A stretch of 64,000 nucleotides of DNA from Coremacera marginata (GCA_914767935.1 OU612043.1:208665690-208729689), one strand, 5' to 3'; shown: positions 1 to 11,300, numbered from the stretch's first letter. Translations and numbers: made by a program. The notes: a model not told the origin generated them from the sequence alone.

Positions 1-2579
1 GCTTGAAAGCTGTTACTGTTTGCTTTTGTTTGCAAACATTTCTAATACACCCAACTAATAATAATTAAGTCTGTAGTTGTAGATGCGCAAATAATAATAC
101 ACACAATAAAAATTATTAGTTAAATTCTCTTGAGACTAGTTTTAATCAGTTTGCAATAACTAAAGTGATCATTTATTTTTCCCCCTCAAAGCGGGAGGGG
201 AATAAAATAAATTATAAATCTTACTATTATTATGTGAAACATATGCATTTTGTTAAAAAAATATATGCTAAATATTCCACTTGCAATTTTTATATTCCAC
301 TTCATATTATTTCATATTATTTCTATATTCCACTTTCAATTTTAAAGATACATGTAAACAAAATTGATTGAAGATATAAAATAAAAACAAAAACAAGTTT
401 AAAAACATTTATTTGTTGATTATTATCAGACCTTAGAACTTAGAACCATCAGAATTTATTAAATTTATCAATAAAATTAAATTATAAAATAAATTAATTA
501 TTAAAAAAAAATTAATTAATTAAATTAAAACAAATTAATTAAATTAATTAAAGTACTTAAGTTGTACTTTACAAGTCTTTTCAAGTATTATTTTCTTATA
601 AAAATAGTTACATATCATTTATCTCACAGAAAAAAAACTTATATCTAAAAAGCCGTAACAACATTTTTAATTTTTTATAGGAGAAGCCAAACCAAAACCA
701 AAACCAAAAAATTTAAAATTTGATATTTTTTTTTAATTTTAAAAACGAAATTATGAAGAGAGGATGACTTTTAAATCTAAGATATGTGCTATTTTAAATT
801 GTTTTTGGCTTCTCAATATATGCCAATATATGTGCTTCGTAAATTGTTTTTGGATTTAAATTAACGATATACAATGAACCAAATTAAAATTGTGGCACAT
901 CTTCGAGATAAATACTTAAGTTGTTGCTTGTATTATTGCCATAGAAATTCGTAGTTTAGAATATTTTTATTAAGCTATCAGTTATTTGGTAAGAATTGCA
1001 ACATTTTTTTTTTTTAAATATGAAGCCATGTTCAAACACAAAAATTCAAACTCTTTATGTTACGTTTCACAAGGTGGTTTGAAGAAGAAAAAATATAAAA
1101 TGCCGATAGCAGAAAAATAATAATTTAGTAATCAAATAGTAATTTTTTATGGCAATCTTTATGAAGCCTGGAAAATAAAGGTATATGAAAAATATTCCAG
1201 TTTTTATGCTGCATATTTTTGAAAAAAATATGCTTTCCGAAGGTAAAATATGCCAAAGTGTAATATAATTTCCACTCTGGTCACACTGCATATAGCACAG
1301 TCGGTGACGACTTTAAATAAGTATAATATAAAATTACTTTTGTGATCATCATAGATTTAAAATACAACCTAAAGACGTCCATATTTTATTGATAAGAACA
1401 AAAAAAACTTACGCTTAACTAGAATTGAAAACAATAGTAGGGGGAATTCAGCAAAGAGAGCTGTAGTCCCTTAGAGATGTTAAAATTTTTAAATAATCAA
1501 TTAATCAAAATCTTATGCAGAGGCGTTTGTTCTCTTAATTTTTAATAAAAAATATAGTTAAATTCATTTCATCGGTCTTACACGGTCTGAAAAATAAAAT
1601 TTTGTTGAACGCTCGTCACTAATGGATTAATAGCATTAGATTTATAGAAGCCTTAAAGAAGCAGAAATATTAAATATTCGCTTAAGTTAAGGTAGGATAC
1701 TTAAAAATGTCGAAGAGTTTTGTTGGTACAGCACGCTTCAAGTCAAACTTGAGATTTCCCAATTTCTCGAAACCACAATTTTTGTACTATGCGGGAACAG
1801 AATACAAGACAAGGAATCGCCGCTTAATTTTACATGTTCTCTTCAAAATACTACTTTTACGAGGATAATTTGAAAAGTCAGAGACTTTTTGAATAAAAGA
1901 CATTTGTTTTGGCAAAAAAACATTTTGAATCCCTAACATAGTCTATTCTTAAATTGATGAATTTAATCCAGCGGTTTTCCAATTAATTTATATCTTCCAA
2001 ATAATAGGTTTTAACAAGGTCCTGAAAAGAGGCGTTTGTTTCAGGGATGACCAATTCTTTCGACCCAAATTCTTACCACCGAGCCATTTATTCAACTTTG
2101 GAAATAGGGAATACTCGTAAGAGGCTAAATCTAGAGATTCTGATGGATGTTGTTCATAGCTCAATTTATGGATTTTTGCCTCTCTTTCTTTGTCAAATGT
2201 GGTCGTTTTTGTTCCAAATAAATGACAAACCTGTGCAACAGCTATAAATAATAATCGCCAGTGATCGTTTTACTCCTTTTAAGGTGATCAATTAGAAATA
2301 TTCCTCATGTATCCCAAAAAATAGTCGCTATGACATTGTTGGCCTACGAACCCATCGTGGCCGTCAATATCATAAAAAAAATCTTTCGGGTCCAGCTGAC
2401 ATACCCGAATTCAACTAGTTCAAATCTTGGTAGAATTTTGCTATTAAAAAACTTCAAAACATTGTCCTTTAATCATTTATATTGTGATTTTTCATTTTAA
2501 AGTAAGTTTCCAATGCTCTGTTTTCTTATTAGAAGTGTGAATATGAAATGAGGATTTTTTTTTTTAGCTCAGAAAACTC
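1..2579. other. AT-rich intergenic DNA, no gene seen
   Basis: No open reading frame with recognisable protein features was seen on either strand. The stretch holds low-complexity A/T tracts (for example TTAATTAA-type repeats around 480-555), a short repeat of TATTCCACTT-type words around 275-335, and the small inverted repeat listed separately. It looks like intergenic, transposon-decayed DNA. Confidence 0.6.
681..814. repeat. Short inverted repeat (possible tiny MITE)
   Basis: The left end reads GAGAAGCCAAA and the right end TTTGGCTTCTC, an inverted pair about 134 bp apart at the outer limits. The left arm continues as an ACCAAA triplet repeat. The arms are short and no convincing target duplication is visible, so a decayed miniature element is only a suggestion. 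Confidence 0.35.
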
Positions 2580-3470
2580 ATTTATTTAAACAAAATAATA
2601 AATAAATTCAATAATCAAAGTATTGGTCATCGTTTCTTATGACTTTATTCCATATTTCTTGAAATTTATGTATTCCGCTCCAATACCACTGCTTGCTTTT
2701 GAGGCCAAGTATTAATCAAGAAAATTTTTCACTTTTTCGTTAGAATGAAAGTGCTGTTCCGAAAATTCGTACTGCATCGATCGAAACAAGCACTAATCTG
2801 AAGGGGCCAAGTTGAGCGAAAGTGGTTGGTGCAGAAGAAATTCATTAACAAATATTTTGCAAAAAGTTTTTGAGTTTTTTTGCAGCATGTGAACGAGTAT
2901 TGTCATGATAGAAAATAAATAATTCGTGTCGTCTTTGGAGCATAATCTGGTTTTAGCAGTTCATAGTACGCTAATTCCTTCTGGTACCAGCAAAAGAAAA
3001 GTTAAACTTTTTCCGGATATATTGCATACTGATTGCGAGGCTTATGGTTGGCTTAGGTCTATCCATAATTTTTTGAGCTTGGCATTGCCGAAGCAAACAT
3101 TTTCTTTTTATGCCGATCAAGCAAAATTTTTTAAATAAATTTTCGCATTTCATGCCTTTTTATTTCAATTGGAATGGAACCCATTTTCCTTCTGTTTGAA
3201 TCTTTCCCATGGCATTTAAACGTAAAGTGCACAATCGACTTTTAATGTATCTGAGAGTTTTTTTTTTTTTTGTTTTCGAACCGAGTTTTCATTTAATAAT
3301 GATTGTAATTCTACATATTCGCATTTTTCCTGGTCTACTATGATCTCTGTTGTCGATGCCAAAATCTTCACTTCCAAAACGGGCAAACTAACGTATACAA
3401 GTCCTTGGAGTTGGAGCATGCTAAAAAAAACTTCCATTAAGGCCGGCAATACAGTTATGGGCATCCCAGA
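2580..3470 (-). pseudogene. Decayed mariner transposase
   Basis: Minus-strand translation across several frames gives an ordered series of mariner-like pieces: a helix-turn-helix-region remnant near 3250-3465, a tract around 3090-3150 resembling the part after the first catalytic Asp, and a C-terminal part near 2700-2830 with LAPSD followed by CLFRSMQ and then VKNFLD. The order matches a mariner (Tc1/mariner) transposase, but there are many stops and frame changes, so it cannot be functional. No terminal repeats were recognised. An A-rich tail on the minus strand near 2580-2620 may be its 3' end. It is one of at least five mariner-type remnants in the window. Confidence 0.6.
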
Positions 3471-3760
3471 ATCGATTTTTTTTTTATTTTAAATAACTTA
3501 AAAACAATTCAAAAATATGAAAAACAAATTCTATAAAGATATCTTGAATATTAAGAAGTTATATGCTTGAAAAGAGACCCGAGCGTGAGTTCGATATAAT
3601 ATAAAAGTCAAGTTACTACAACTGCTATTTTATTATATTATTTATTTTATCTGCTCAAGCCGTTTTTTTTTTTGAGAAGGGGAATATTCTTAAGAATGTA
3701 AAACAATAATTTTTTTCTGTGTATATATAGTTCTTTTATTAAGGTTTAAACACTAACGAC

Positions 3761-4341
3761 AGTAGATACGATATAGCGATTCTGGCGCAGGAGGCTCAGA
3801 GGCTCAAGCCGATGACGTCACGCCCCGCACCCCAGCGCCATCTTGTGGGGGGCTTTTTGCTAAAATGTTCAAAGGTGTATGTCTTTGCTAAAAGCTATTA
3901 TGGTGTATGTCTTTGCTAAAAGATATTATGGTGTATGTCTTTGCTAAAAGCTATTAGGGTGTATGTCTTTGCTGTAAGCTTTTAAAAATTGGCAAGTTTG
4001 GTGTATGTCTTTGCTAAAAGCTATTATGGTGTTTGTCTTTGCTTTATACTTTTAAATTAGCAAGTTTGGGGTATGTCTTTGCTTTAACCTTTAAAAATTG
4101 GCAAGTTTGGGGTATGTCTTTGCTTTAAGCGTTGGTCATAATTTTATACACTACATTATCGGTAGTGGTAGTTATGTGAGTTCTTATCAGTGTTTGCATG
4201 TTTTTTTTTCTTAACCCTCGAATTCGTTATAGCAATGACTCAAATTCTGCTGGTTGACTTTAGCTGAAATGATGTGACTTGCTATATGAAAATATATGCA
4301 TTAATATGGGTTGAAGCAATTTAGGTACGGCGAAGGTTGAA
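3761..4341. repeat. Left terminal inverted repeat
   Basis: The outer ~100 bp is markedly GC-rich against AT-rich surroundings and contains a palindromic CRE-type octamer TGACGTCA near 3814. Inside that is a tandem array of a GTGTATGTCTTTGCT-containing unit (3873-4130), then about 210 bp of unique sequence ending near GCGAAGGTTGAAG. The reverse complement of the whole block is the right TIR. Confidence 0.9.
3873..4130. repeat. Tandem array inside left TIR
   Basis: About eight head-to-tail copies of a unit built on GTGTATGTCTTTGCT. Units of about 28 bp (ending AAAAGCTATTATG) are mixed with units of about 41 bp that add AATTGGCAAGTTT. The same array, with the same order of long and short units, lies inverted in the right TIR at 6181-6437. 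Confidence 0.9.
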
Positions 4342-4587
4342 GGGTTAAAGAATTGTTTATAAATTTAATAAAGTCGGTAAGTATTAGGTGGATGCATTAG
4401 ATTTGTATAAGTAGGTTAAAAATTGGATGACAACCATTTGAAACGTAGGAGTATATAAATATCTATTCGTCAGTTGGGGACATCGGGGTTACAAGCCCCC
4501 GCTTAATAACCACCGACCAAGTCACTTACACCCAGCAACTTCTCCACCGCTGTATTTTATTTTAAGTAAACGAAATACACCGCAACC

Positions 4588-4686
4588 ATGCAGAAACGTC
4601 GAGAACAATTTAGAAGCCGACTTATGTTATTGTATGCCGATGACGTCACCCATCCCCATCCCGATACGGATTTTAATTTTATTTAA
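4588..4686 (+). CDS. Small ORF inside the Polinton-like element
   Basis: An ATG at 4588 opens a 32-codon ORF starting MQKRREQFRSRL and ending at a TAA in an AT-rich stretch. Its basic N-terminus is unlike random AT-rich translation. It lies about 130 bp downstream of a TATATAAAT word at 4452 and a TCAGTT initiator-like word at 4470, so it may be the start of a transcribed gene of the element. The TATA to initiator spacing is shorter than usual. The second half includes a TGACGTCA word also present in both TIRs. No family was recognised, and it may be a truncated 5' end of a longer lost gene. Confidence 0.3.
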   Translation: MQKRREQFRSRLMLLYADDVTHPHPDTDFNFI

Positions 4687-4790
4687 TTTCAATTTCAATA
4701 CTAATTTCAAGGTTAAAGTGATAAGAGCCAAGCTTCATATTAAGCGCACTCATAACCCGCAAGTTCGAGATAAGGCAGCAATGTAGAAGT

Positions 4791-5664
4791 TCAACATGTT
4801 TTTGTGTTACTTCTAAAATAATTTTGGCGTGTTACATCAACAACAATAAGTGGTGCAATAGCCTTGAATCCAACGACATCTAGCAATGGTTGAGTTTCCC
4901 GTATATAATAACTTTGTTGAAATTTTGTATACATATCATATAGTACATACAGCATACTGTCCCATTTCAAAGCGACTATTTAAATCATCATAGGGATATG
5001 ATTCAGAGTTTATATATATATAAATATACTTTTAGATTAAATATATTACAATGATCAAATTTATTTCCTTCCTGTTTACTTTTTTTTTCTCTTTATAGGC
5101 CGATTATAAGGAATCGTGGTCTTTAATTTTGCGGTGAAAGCTTTACCTTCCATAAAACTTTTGTTTCCTTTGATAGTATAGGATTTATATGATAGTCCCA
5201 ACTTCTAAACGCCATTGGTATTACCAAAATTTCGTTTTTAATTATCTTGTACATTTCCAATTTTGCAAAGTAACCCAACCCGCGTTTCTTAATGCGCCAC
5301 TTTCAGCTTTATTCAATGAAACGAAATTTTTCATGGTTGATGAAATTCCAAGATTACGTGTACGATCAACTTCAAAACCATTAATTTCATATCGAATTTC
5401 ATCGAACAGATATGAAACAAAGTTGTTTTTAAATTTCACACCTGTTGTTTCTACATCATTTCCTCCTTCCTGTTTTACTATAAACCCATGAATCTAAATC
5501 ATTCTCTAACTTGGTGAGACAAAGAGATCCTGATTTTGAATGGATATACGAATCTCATCGTTATTGTTAAACGATTTTTGATATGGATAGTAACTATGAT
5601 AGCCTCTTTTTATAATATTCTCATCGTACATAGGTTGTTGAAGTACATTGAGTATTTCATTCAT
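4791..5664 (-). pseudogene. Broken capsid-like gene of the Polinton-like element
   Basis: On the minus strand one reading frame runs from an ATG at about 5664 to a stop near 5241, interrupted by two TAG codons about 60 codons in. Its conserved part includes FVSYLFDEIRYEI, then an EVDRTRN motif and a GISSTMKN motif, ending shortly after an NAGW motif. A second segment in minus-strand frame, about 4916-4791, includes PLLDVVGFKAIAPL. These resemble, from memory, the N- and C-terminal parts of the uncharacterised capsid-type proteins of Polinton and Polinton-like elements in arthropods. The region between (about 5240-4920) is frame-broken and too short for a full capsid gene, so it is partly deleted. 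It cannot encode a complete protein. Confidence 0.5.
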
Positions 5665-5716
5665 ATTGAATTATTGGTTGATTGATTATCGATATTGTGA
5701 TTGATTGATTGATTAT

Positions 5717-5945
5717 CGATCAGTTTTAGCCGGTAGCTGTAGAACAGCACAGATCAGTTTTAGCAGTTAGCTGTAGAACAGCACAGATCAGTTTTAGTCG
5801 ATAGATGTAGAACAGTACAGATCAGTTTTAGACGGTAGCTGTAGAACAGTACAGATCAGTTTTAGCCGGTAGCTGTAGAACAGTACAGATCAGTTTTAGC
5901 CGGTAGCTGTTGAATAGTACAGATCAGTTTTAGCAGTTATCTGCT
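5717..5945. repeat. 34-bp tandem repeat inside the Polinton-like element
   Basis: Six to seven head-to-tail copies of a 34-bp unit starting AGATCAGTTTTAGCCGGTAG and ending GAACAGTAC, with a few substitutions per copy. The array abuts the inner edge of the right TIR; its last copy is followed by an inverted partial copy (GGTCTGTACTGATCTGTACT). It is present only on the right side and so is not part of the TIR. Confidence 0.9.
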
Positions 5946-5969
5946 AAACTGGTCTGTACTGATCTGTAC

Positions 5970-6547
5970 TTCAACCTTCGCCGTACCTAAATTGCTACTC
6001 ATATTAATGCATATATTTTCATATAGCAAGTCACATCATTTCAGCTAAAGTCAGCCAACAGAATTTGAGTCATTGCTATAACGAATTCGAGGGTTAAGAA
6101 AAAAAAACATGCAAACACTGATAAGAACTCACATAACTACCACTACCGATAATATAGTGTATAAAATTATGACCAACGCTTAAAGCAAAGACATACCCCA
6201 AACTTGCCAATTTTAAAAGTTTAAAGCAAAGACATACCCCAAACTGGCTAATTTAAAAGTATAAAGCAAAGACATACACCATAATAGCTTTTAGCAAAGA
6301 CATACACCAAACTTGCCAATTTTTAAAAGCTTACAGCAAAGACATACACCCTAATAGCTTTTAGCAAAGACATACACCATAATATCTTTTAGCAAAGACA
6401 TACACCATAATAGCTTTTAGCAAATACATACACCTTTGCACATTTTAGCAAAAAGCCCCCCACAAGATGGCGCTAGGGTGCGGGGCGTGACGTCATCGGC
6501 TTGAGCCTCTGAGCCTCCTGCACCAGAATCGCTATATCGTATCTACT
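5970..6547. repeat. Right terminal inverted repeat
   Basis: Reverse complement of 3761-4341 with scattered substitutions, including the inverted tandem array (6181-6437), the GC-rich outer segment and the TGACGTCA palindrome near 6489. Differences between the arms look few over about 580 bp, which implies a fairly recent insertion or gene conversion between arms. Confidence 0.9.
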
Positions 6548-6553
6548 AACGAT

Positions 6554-7157
6554 TTTGTATTAATTGTTTCGAATAACTTTTAAAGTCTTAAAACTACGTT
6601 TTTAAAAACTGCGGGCAACCTAGCTCAAAAACTGCTTCACCGATCCTTAAGATATTTGGAAGGATATTTTTTTTTTTAATAACATTTTAACCATGTTGAA
6701 TTAAACTGATTTTTAAAATGGCCTTTTTAAATCGTTTTATTAAAATTGAAAACGGAAAAATAGAAAATTTAATTTTTTTTTAAGTTGGAATAAATTTTGA
6801 AAAAATACTTTTTTACCTAGGTCTATCTAGTAGTCAACAGAATGCCCGCAGTGCGAAAAGAGGCTTTTTTTGAAAAAAAAAATTTTTTTTAAACAAAAAT
6901 GTATTCTTTAATAAATTTTAAAGTTTGAAAACTCTAAACAAATGTTTTTTAATAAAAACCATCAACTCAATATCACTCCATTTTACTCTCCTCTAATTGT
7001 ATTGCCGACCTTAACAATCGATGACTCGAAAAAAAAAAATGTTGCTTGTACAATCACAACCTATGACATACTGGAGTTTATTGACAGATGTTTTCCCTCC
7101 AAAGTACACAAATCATATGTAGTAGTTCTGCCAAATATTTCATTTCGAGATTTCATA
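6554..7157. other. AT-rich spacer, nothing recognised
   Basis: Homopolymer-rich AT DNA. A 74-codon plus-strand ORF at 6942-7166 has no recognisable motif and runs into the SINE fragment, so I do not call it a gene. Confidence 0.5.
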
Positions 7158-7396
7158 TTCAATTGAATTAATATTTCTGTTCGGCCGTCACCTCTCTGCA
7201 GACAATGGCAAGCCTCAGAAAGTAAAAACTGCCATGAAAAGCTTCTTTAGAACATTAAGCCGTTCGGAGTCGGCACAAAGCTTGTAGGTTCAGTGCACGA
7301 TCATTTGTGTTCAAACATTTCACAACACGCACAAGATAATTGATTATAAGAAGCTCGGTTAAAGGCTGAAATGGCCATTTAGTTTTTTTTTTAATA
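7158..7396 (+). mobile_element. 5'-truncated tRNA-derived SINE copy
   Basis: Matches the body of the SINE family described at 15346-15683, starting at the TCTGTTCGGCCGTCACCTC region and ending in GGCTGAAATGGCCATTTAG plus a T-rich run. The tRNA-like head is absent. It is more diverged than the copies at 15 and 59 kb, so it is probably older. Confidence 0.8.
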
Positions 7397-7879
7397 GTTA
7401 AAATTTGACTGACCCAGCGCATTTCAAATGTTATACACGCCCATAGTTCGCTCGAACAGGAAAAGTTTTTGATCTGGAAACTTTTTTATTCATGACGCTA
7501 TCAGAAATCTTTTTTTTCGTTTTTGTGTTTTTATTTTAACCATCCCAATCCATCATATAGTGCTTGATGTGATCTCTTTGACTTAAAAAAATCTTGACGT
7601 AAGAAGAAAAGTACTATCTGTGTTATTTATACAGGAGAACGAATTGTATATTTATTTAAGATTGAATTCATTTTAATGTTCTGAATAGGGTGCTTCATCA
7701 TGTTTAAATATTTTCAAAATGCCGAAATTTAAAATTTTTTTTCTTGAAAAATCAATGAATTGCTTAGCGATGAGGCTTACTTTTTGGTACAATGAGTATA
7801 CAATAAACAAAATTGACATTGAACACATAAGATTATTTAAACACCGTAACATACTAAAAATGCCATATTTTTTTAAAAA

Positions 7880-8060
7880 AGGTGGCTAATCAGCGTGTAA
7901 CAGTTAACATTTTTCGCTATAGAGACATTATTAATGACTTTTTCGTTCACCGCTTGAATGTCATGAATGTCGAAAAGATATATTTATGGCCACGTGCCAT
8001 ACATAATGTGACCAATCACCAATCACCAATTTGCAGGCAGGTTCCGGTGTTCCGAAGTGA
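7880..8060 (+). pseudogene. Fragment of a DD41D-type mariner transposase
   Basis: Translation in frame with 7882 gives QRVTVNIFRYRDIINDFF followed by RLNVMNVEKIY. This matches, with substitutions, the segment RVTVNQERYRDMINNFF of the DD41D transposase at 30506-31138. The catalytic QQDGA block that should follow is lost; the frame degenerates into unrelated sequence. Only a short relic remains and no terminal repeats were found. Confidence 0.55.
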
Positions 8061-8121
8061 AGCTTCAGATTACCGAAATTTTCTGCTCTATTCTGAAATA
8101 TACCGAAAGTTCCCTCAATAA

Positions 8122-9697
8122 GAAAAAAAGAATATTAATTAAGTCAAAGAAAATACCAATCGCCCAACTAGCGATAAGCAACTAGCCTATGTCAGGTTGA
8201 AGTTAATATTTTTATAAAAAGCCACAGGAAAACTTCCACGGTTTCATGTGATACAACAAAACTTTACAGGTTTGAGTTGAATTCACGTCCATAATCTGTG
8301 CTGTTGAAATCCATAATCATAATCAGTGCCGCCCATATGGTAGATCTACCACTTTTATCATTTGAAACCAGCAGCACTGTCTACAATACGTGAGCTTCAA
8401 AAAACTGCATCCAAATTGAGCTGAAAATAAACCTTTTGTCTCAAAGCTGTGTGATCTCTGGTTCAAATAGGATTTTCTGTCTCTTTATTTCTGATACCTA
8501 CTTCTAATCGACCTATCTGAAAAATATTTTTTGAGCTGATTTCTATGCCAATTATCGCAAAAACAAATATTTGTCAAGTACAACTTGCAAAATACATGTT
8601 GGAATTCGTTGAATTGTTGAAATCAAGCCCCAAATTACTTGAGGAAAACGCTAAGACAGATAAATACAGCTTCAAAATGAAAATGAAGACCGATTCCAAT
8701 ACTGGTGCTAGTACTTCTTCTACAAGTGTTGATTTGTTAAAAAAATGATTTTATTGTCTGATATGCACTGACACATTGCTTCGTTCTCTTAAACTATAAT
8801 TGTGTGGAACTATGATTGCGTGAAAAAAGAAAACTTAGAGTATTGAAATTTAAGCATTTAATTGTCCATTAGTTACAGAAAATTAAAATATATATATTTT
8901 TTTTCTAAATGGCGTGTTTTCTGACATCCTCAAAATCGGCCTTACTTTTGACCGCGTACAATATTGCGTCTGCTACATCTATCTGAAACATATCAAAAGT
9001 AAAAAAAAAATTTGTTTTAATTATTTTTTGATGATATGAGTGAAGCGGAAAAAAATTATTTTTAATGAGAAAAAAAAATTAAATAGTAATTTTTTGGCAT
9101 GTTTTTTTTAATAACCGGCTTTTGAAAAAATATTTTAAAACATTATTTCACATATATTGTAGATAATTGGTGTCTAAATAAATCTTCAAAATTTTAGACC
9201 AATTGTTTAAGTAGTTTTGAAATGAGAGTACGCACTTTCTGAAAAGTAGTTTTGAGATAATCGCATTTAAAGTTATGACTGACGAAATATATGAAATTTT
9301 TTATACTTAAAAGTTAGTTATCCCTACTCAAAAAAACCAGTTTGAGCAACTGAAATAATAATATAATAGTACAGAAGGAGCGCGCTATATAGTCATAAAA
9401 TAATGCTTTAAATGGTATACCTGGTTCCTCAACTATAAGACGCTATAACTTTCTTATTATTTAAGATATATTTATTAAAACTTTTCTACGTTTTTAAGAT
9501 GTTATATAAAAGTTTAAAAAAAAAAAATCCAAAATTTTTTCATGACCCGACCTAGGGAATGAAAAATACTTGTATACCATTCATATCAGTGTATACCTTT
9601 CGGATCCAGATTCTGAAACCCATTCCGAAATTTCACTATAAGTAGTTGGTCACATTAGCCGTACTGCATAAGAGACAATCAACTTATGAATGAAACT
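8122..9697. other. Intergenic stretch, no gene recognised
   Basis: AT-rich DNA without coding signals I can support. A 67-codon plus-strand ORF at 8545-8748 ends in a Ser/Thr- and Lys-rich tail and has no recognised family. I leave it uncalled. Confidence 0.4.
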
Positions 9698-9710
9698 ATT
9701 CGATGAACGC

Positions 9711-10243
9711 CGTCAACGTAATTGGGGTTCTTATCCGAGGCTGGTTTAGTTTTCATTGGGAAGTAGTCATGTGGCGGGACCCAAACTCTGCGCACATTCC
9801 ATGTTTAAGGTCTATGGAGCGACCCGCCGCTCAAATTAGCCGTCAAACTGACGGATGCCAGCTTGCCGTTGCCCAGGGAACACCACGTGGAGGTTTGAGT
9901 CGACTTGAGACGATTTTGACATGGATAATGCTGGCCTCGCCAGGTTGAGGCGGTCAGACATGTTGCCATGTGAAGGTTCGCCCCCTGTCCCCCGGCGGCT
10001 GGGTCATGTCCATCGTATGGACGACGAATCTCCAGCGAAAAAGGTGCTCGAGGTGAGGGTCGCAGGTCAACGACGACGAGGGAGACCATGCCTCCGATGG
10101 ATGGACCAGGCTGAGGAAGCCCTAACCACACTTGGTGTATCCGATTGGAGAAGGCGCGCGCAAAGCAGAGGCGCCTGGCGAGAGCTGATGAGGTCGGCCG
10201 AAACCCGGACACGGGTTGTTACGACCACCTAAGTAAGTAAATA
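9711..10243 (+). mobile_element. 5'-inverted (twin-primed) RTE-like retrocopy
   Basis: Two parts of the retrotransposon at 51085-54345 are joined in opposite orientations. 9711 to about 10000 is the antisense of its 5' end, with the extreme 5' terminus at the junction. From there to 10243 is the sense 3' end of the RT ORF, coding GHVHRMDDESPAKKVLE to the terminal RVVTTT and stop, followed by TAAG repeats. A 13-bp duplication, ATTCGATGAACGC at 9698-9710 and ATTCGATGAGCGC at 10244-10256, brackets the whole, so the inversion arose in one insertion event. This is the structure expected from twin priming. Confidence 0.85.
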
Positions 10244-10256
10244 ATTCGATGAGCGC

Positions 10257-11300
10257 GTAATGAACTTGTTAATTGGCCTCCAAGACCTTGTGATTTGATA
10301 TACTTAAAGTCACTAGTCTACGCTGACAATCCAGTAACAATCGGTGCATTGAAAGCTAACATTATTTGCTTCATTGATTACATACGGCCACAAATGCTTG
10401 AAAAAGTCTTTGAAAACTTTGTTTATTTAATAACTTCAAATTCAGATCAGATTCAGCTGCGGTAGGCATTTGCTAGAAGTTGTGTTTAAAAACTAATTGC
10501 AGAATGTATTCTCTCGATTGAACACAAATGAATGGCTATTTAATGAATACTTAATGAAATTTCCTGTGTTTTGTTTAAAATCAAAGTTAGTACTCGCTTC
10601 AAAAATCATAAAAAATGCAAATAAATGGATATTTAATGGCTATTTAATGAATGGAAAACACGCCTACCTACCATACAAAGTGACATAAATAAAAAAGAAA
10701 TGCTTTGATAAATTTCGCAAAATTAAATGTATTAACTTAATATTTCACGTAACGGTTTTGATATTTAAACTTACTCTCAGTTTGAAATTTGAAAAAATTG
10801 GATGAAAACCATGGAACAATGAACAAGGTAGTAGCGACAATTCTTTTATGAACAGTATAAAGTAGGAAGTGATAAAAGTAAAGTAGAAAGGCAAATGACA
10901 AATTAGGTTCGATTCCAGTGTTAACATATCCAGCTGCCACTGCGATCTTATTACTTATATCATGGATTAAAACCATAACTATCCTCCAAATAAAATGAAT
11001 GAATGAATACAACTTTCATAACTTCCAATATACTTAAACAGAACTGTGGGGAGAGGGGGGGCAGAAGGAATATTTAACTTTCGGCTAAGCCGAAGATAAA
11101 TTACTCCCAAATATTTTTTTATAACATTTTATAACACTAAACACTTTTTTCATGACTATGCTATGATTCAGCTTATTTCCAAAAATATTGCATATTTATG
11201 CGAAATACCCATAAAAGTTTTATCAATTCACCTCTTAGATGACAAATTTCAAATTTAATTCTAAACTACAAACATTTAGTTTTGAGTATAGCTCTATAGA
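10257..11300. other. Upstream flank of GstD1, no gene recognised
   Basis: No supported coding sequence. Around 11080 there is a short palindromic word, TTCGGCTAAGCCGAA. The distal promoter of GstD1 presumably lies in the 3' part, but I could not pick out a convincing binding site for a stress-response factor. Confidence 0.4.

Larger units (their letters stand above)
3761..6547. mobile_element. Polinton/Maverick-like foldback element with ~580-bp TIRs
   Basis: A 2787-bp element bounded by near-identical inverted repeats of about 580 bp (3761-4341 and 5970-6547). It begins AGTAGATACG and ends CGTATCTACT, and is flanked by near-matching 6-bp words, AACGAC at 3755-3760 and AACGAT at 6548-6553. 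Long TIRs with AG ends and a 6-bp target duplication are characteristic of Polintons. The interior has a broken minus-strand ORF resembling a double-jelly-roll-type capsid protein, a small plus-strand ORF and a 34-bp tandem array. No polymerase or integrase was found, so this is a non-autonomous derivative. Other possibilities are a Foldback/NOF-type (MULE-related) element, which also has tandem repeats in its TIRs, or an unrelated long-TIR family. The structure is certain; the superfamily is inferred. Confidence 0.7.

Noticed and set aside
3873..4130. Regular ~28-bp repeats reminiscent of a CRISPR array
   Set aside because: Repeats are head to tail without unique spacers, mirrored in the opposite TIR, and the genome is eukaryotic.
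9805..10212. 135-codon minus-strand ORF
   Set aside because: Antisense shadow of the RTE-like 3' end; the sense strand carries the real protein motifs.
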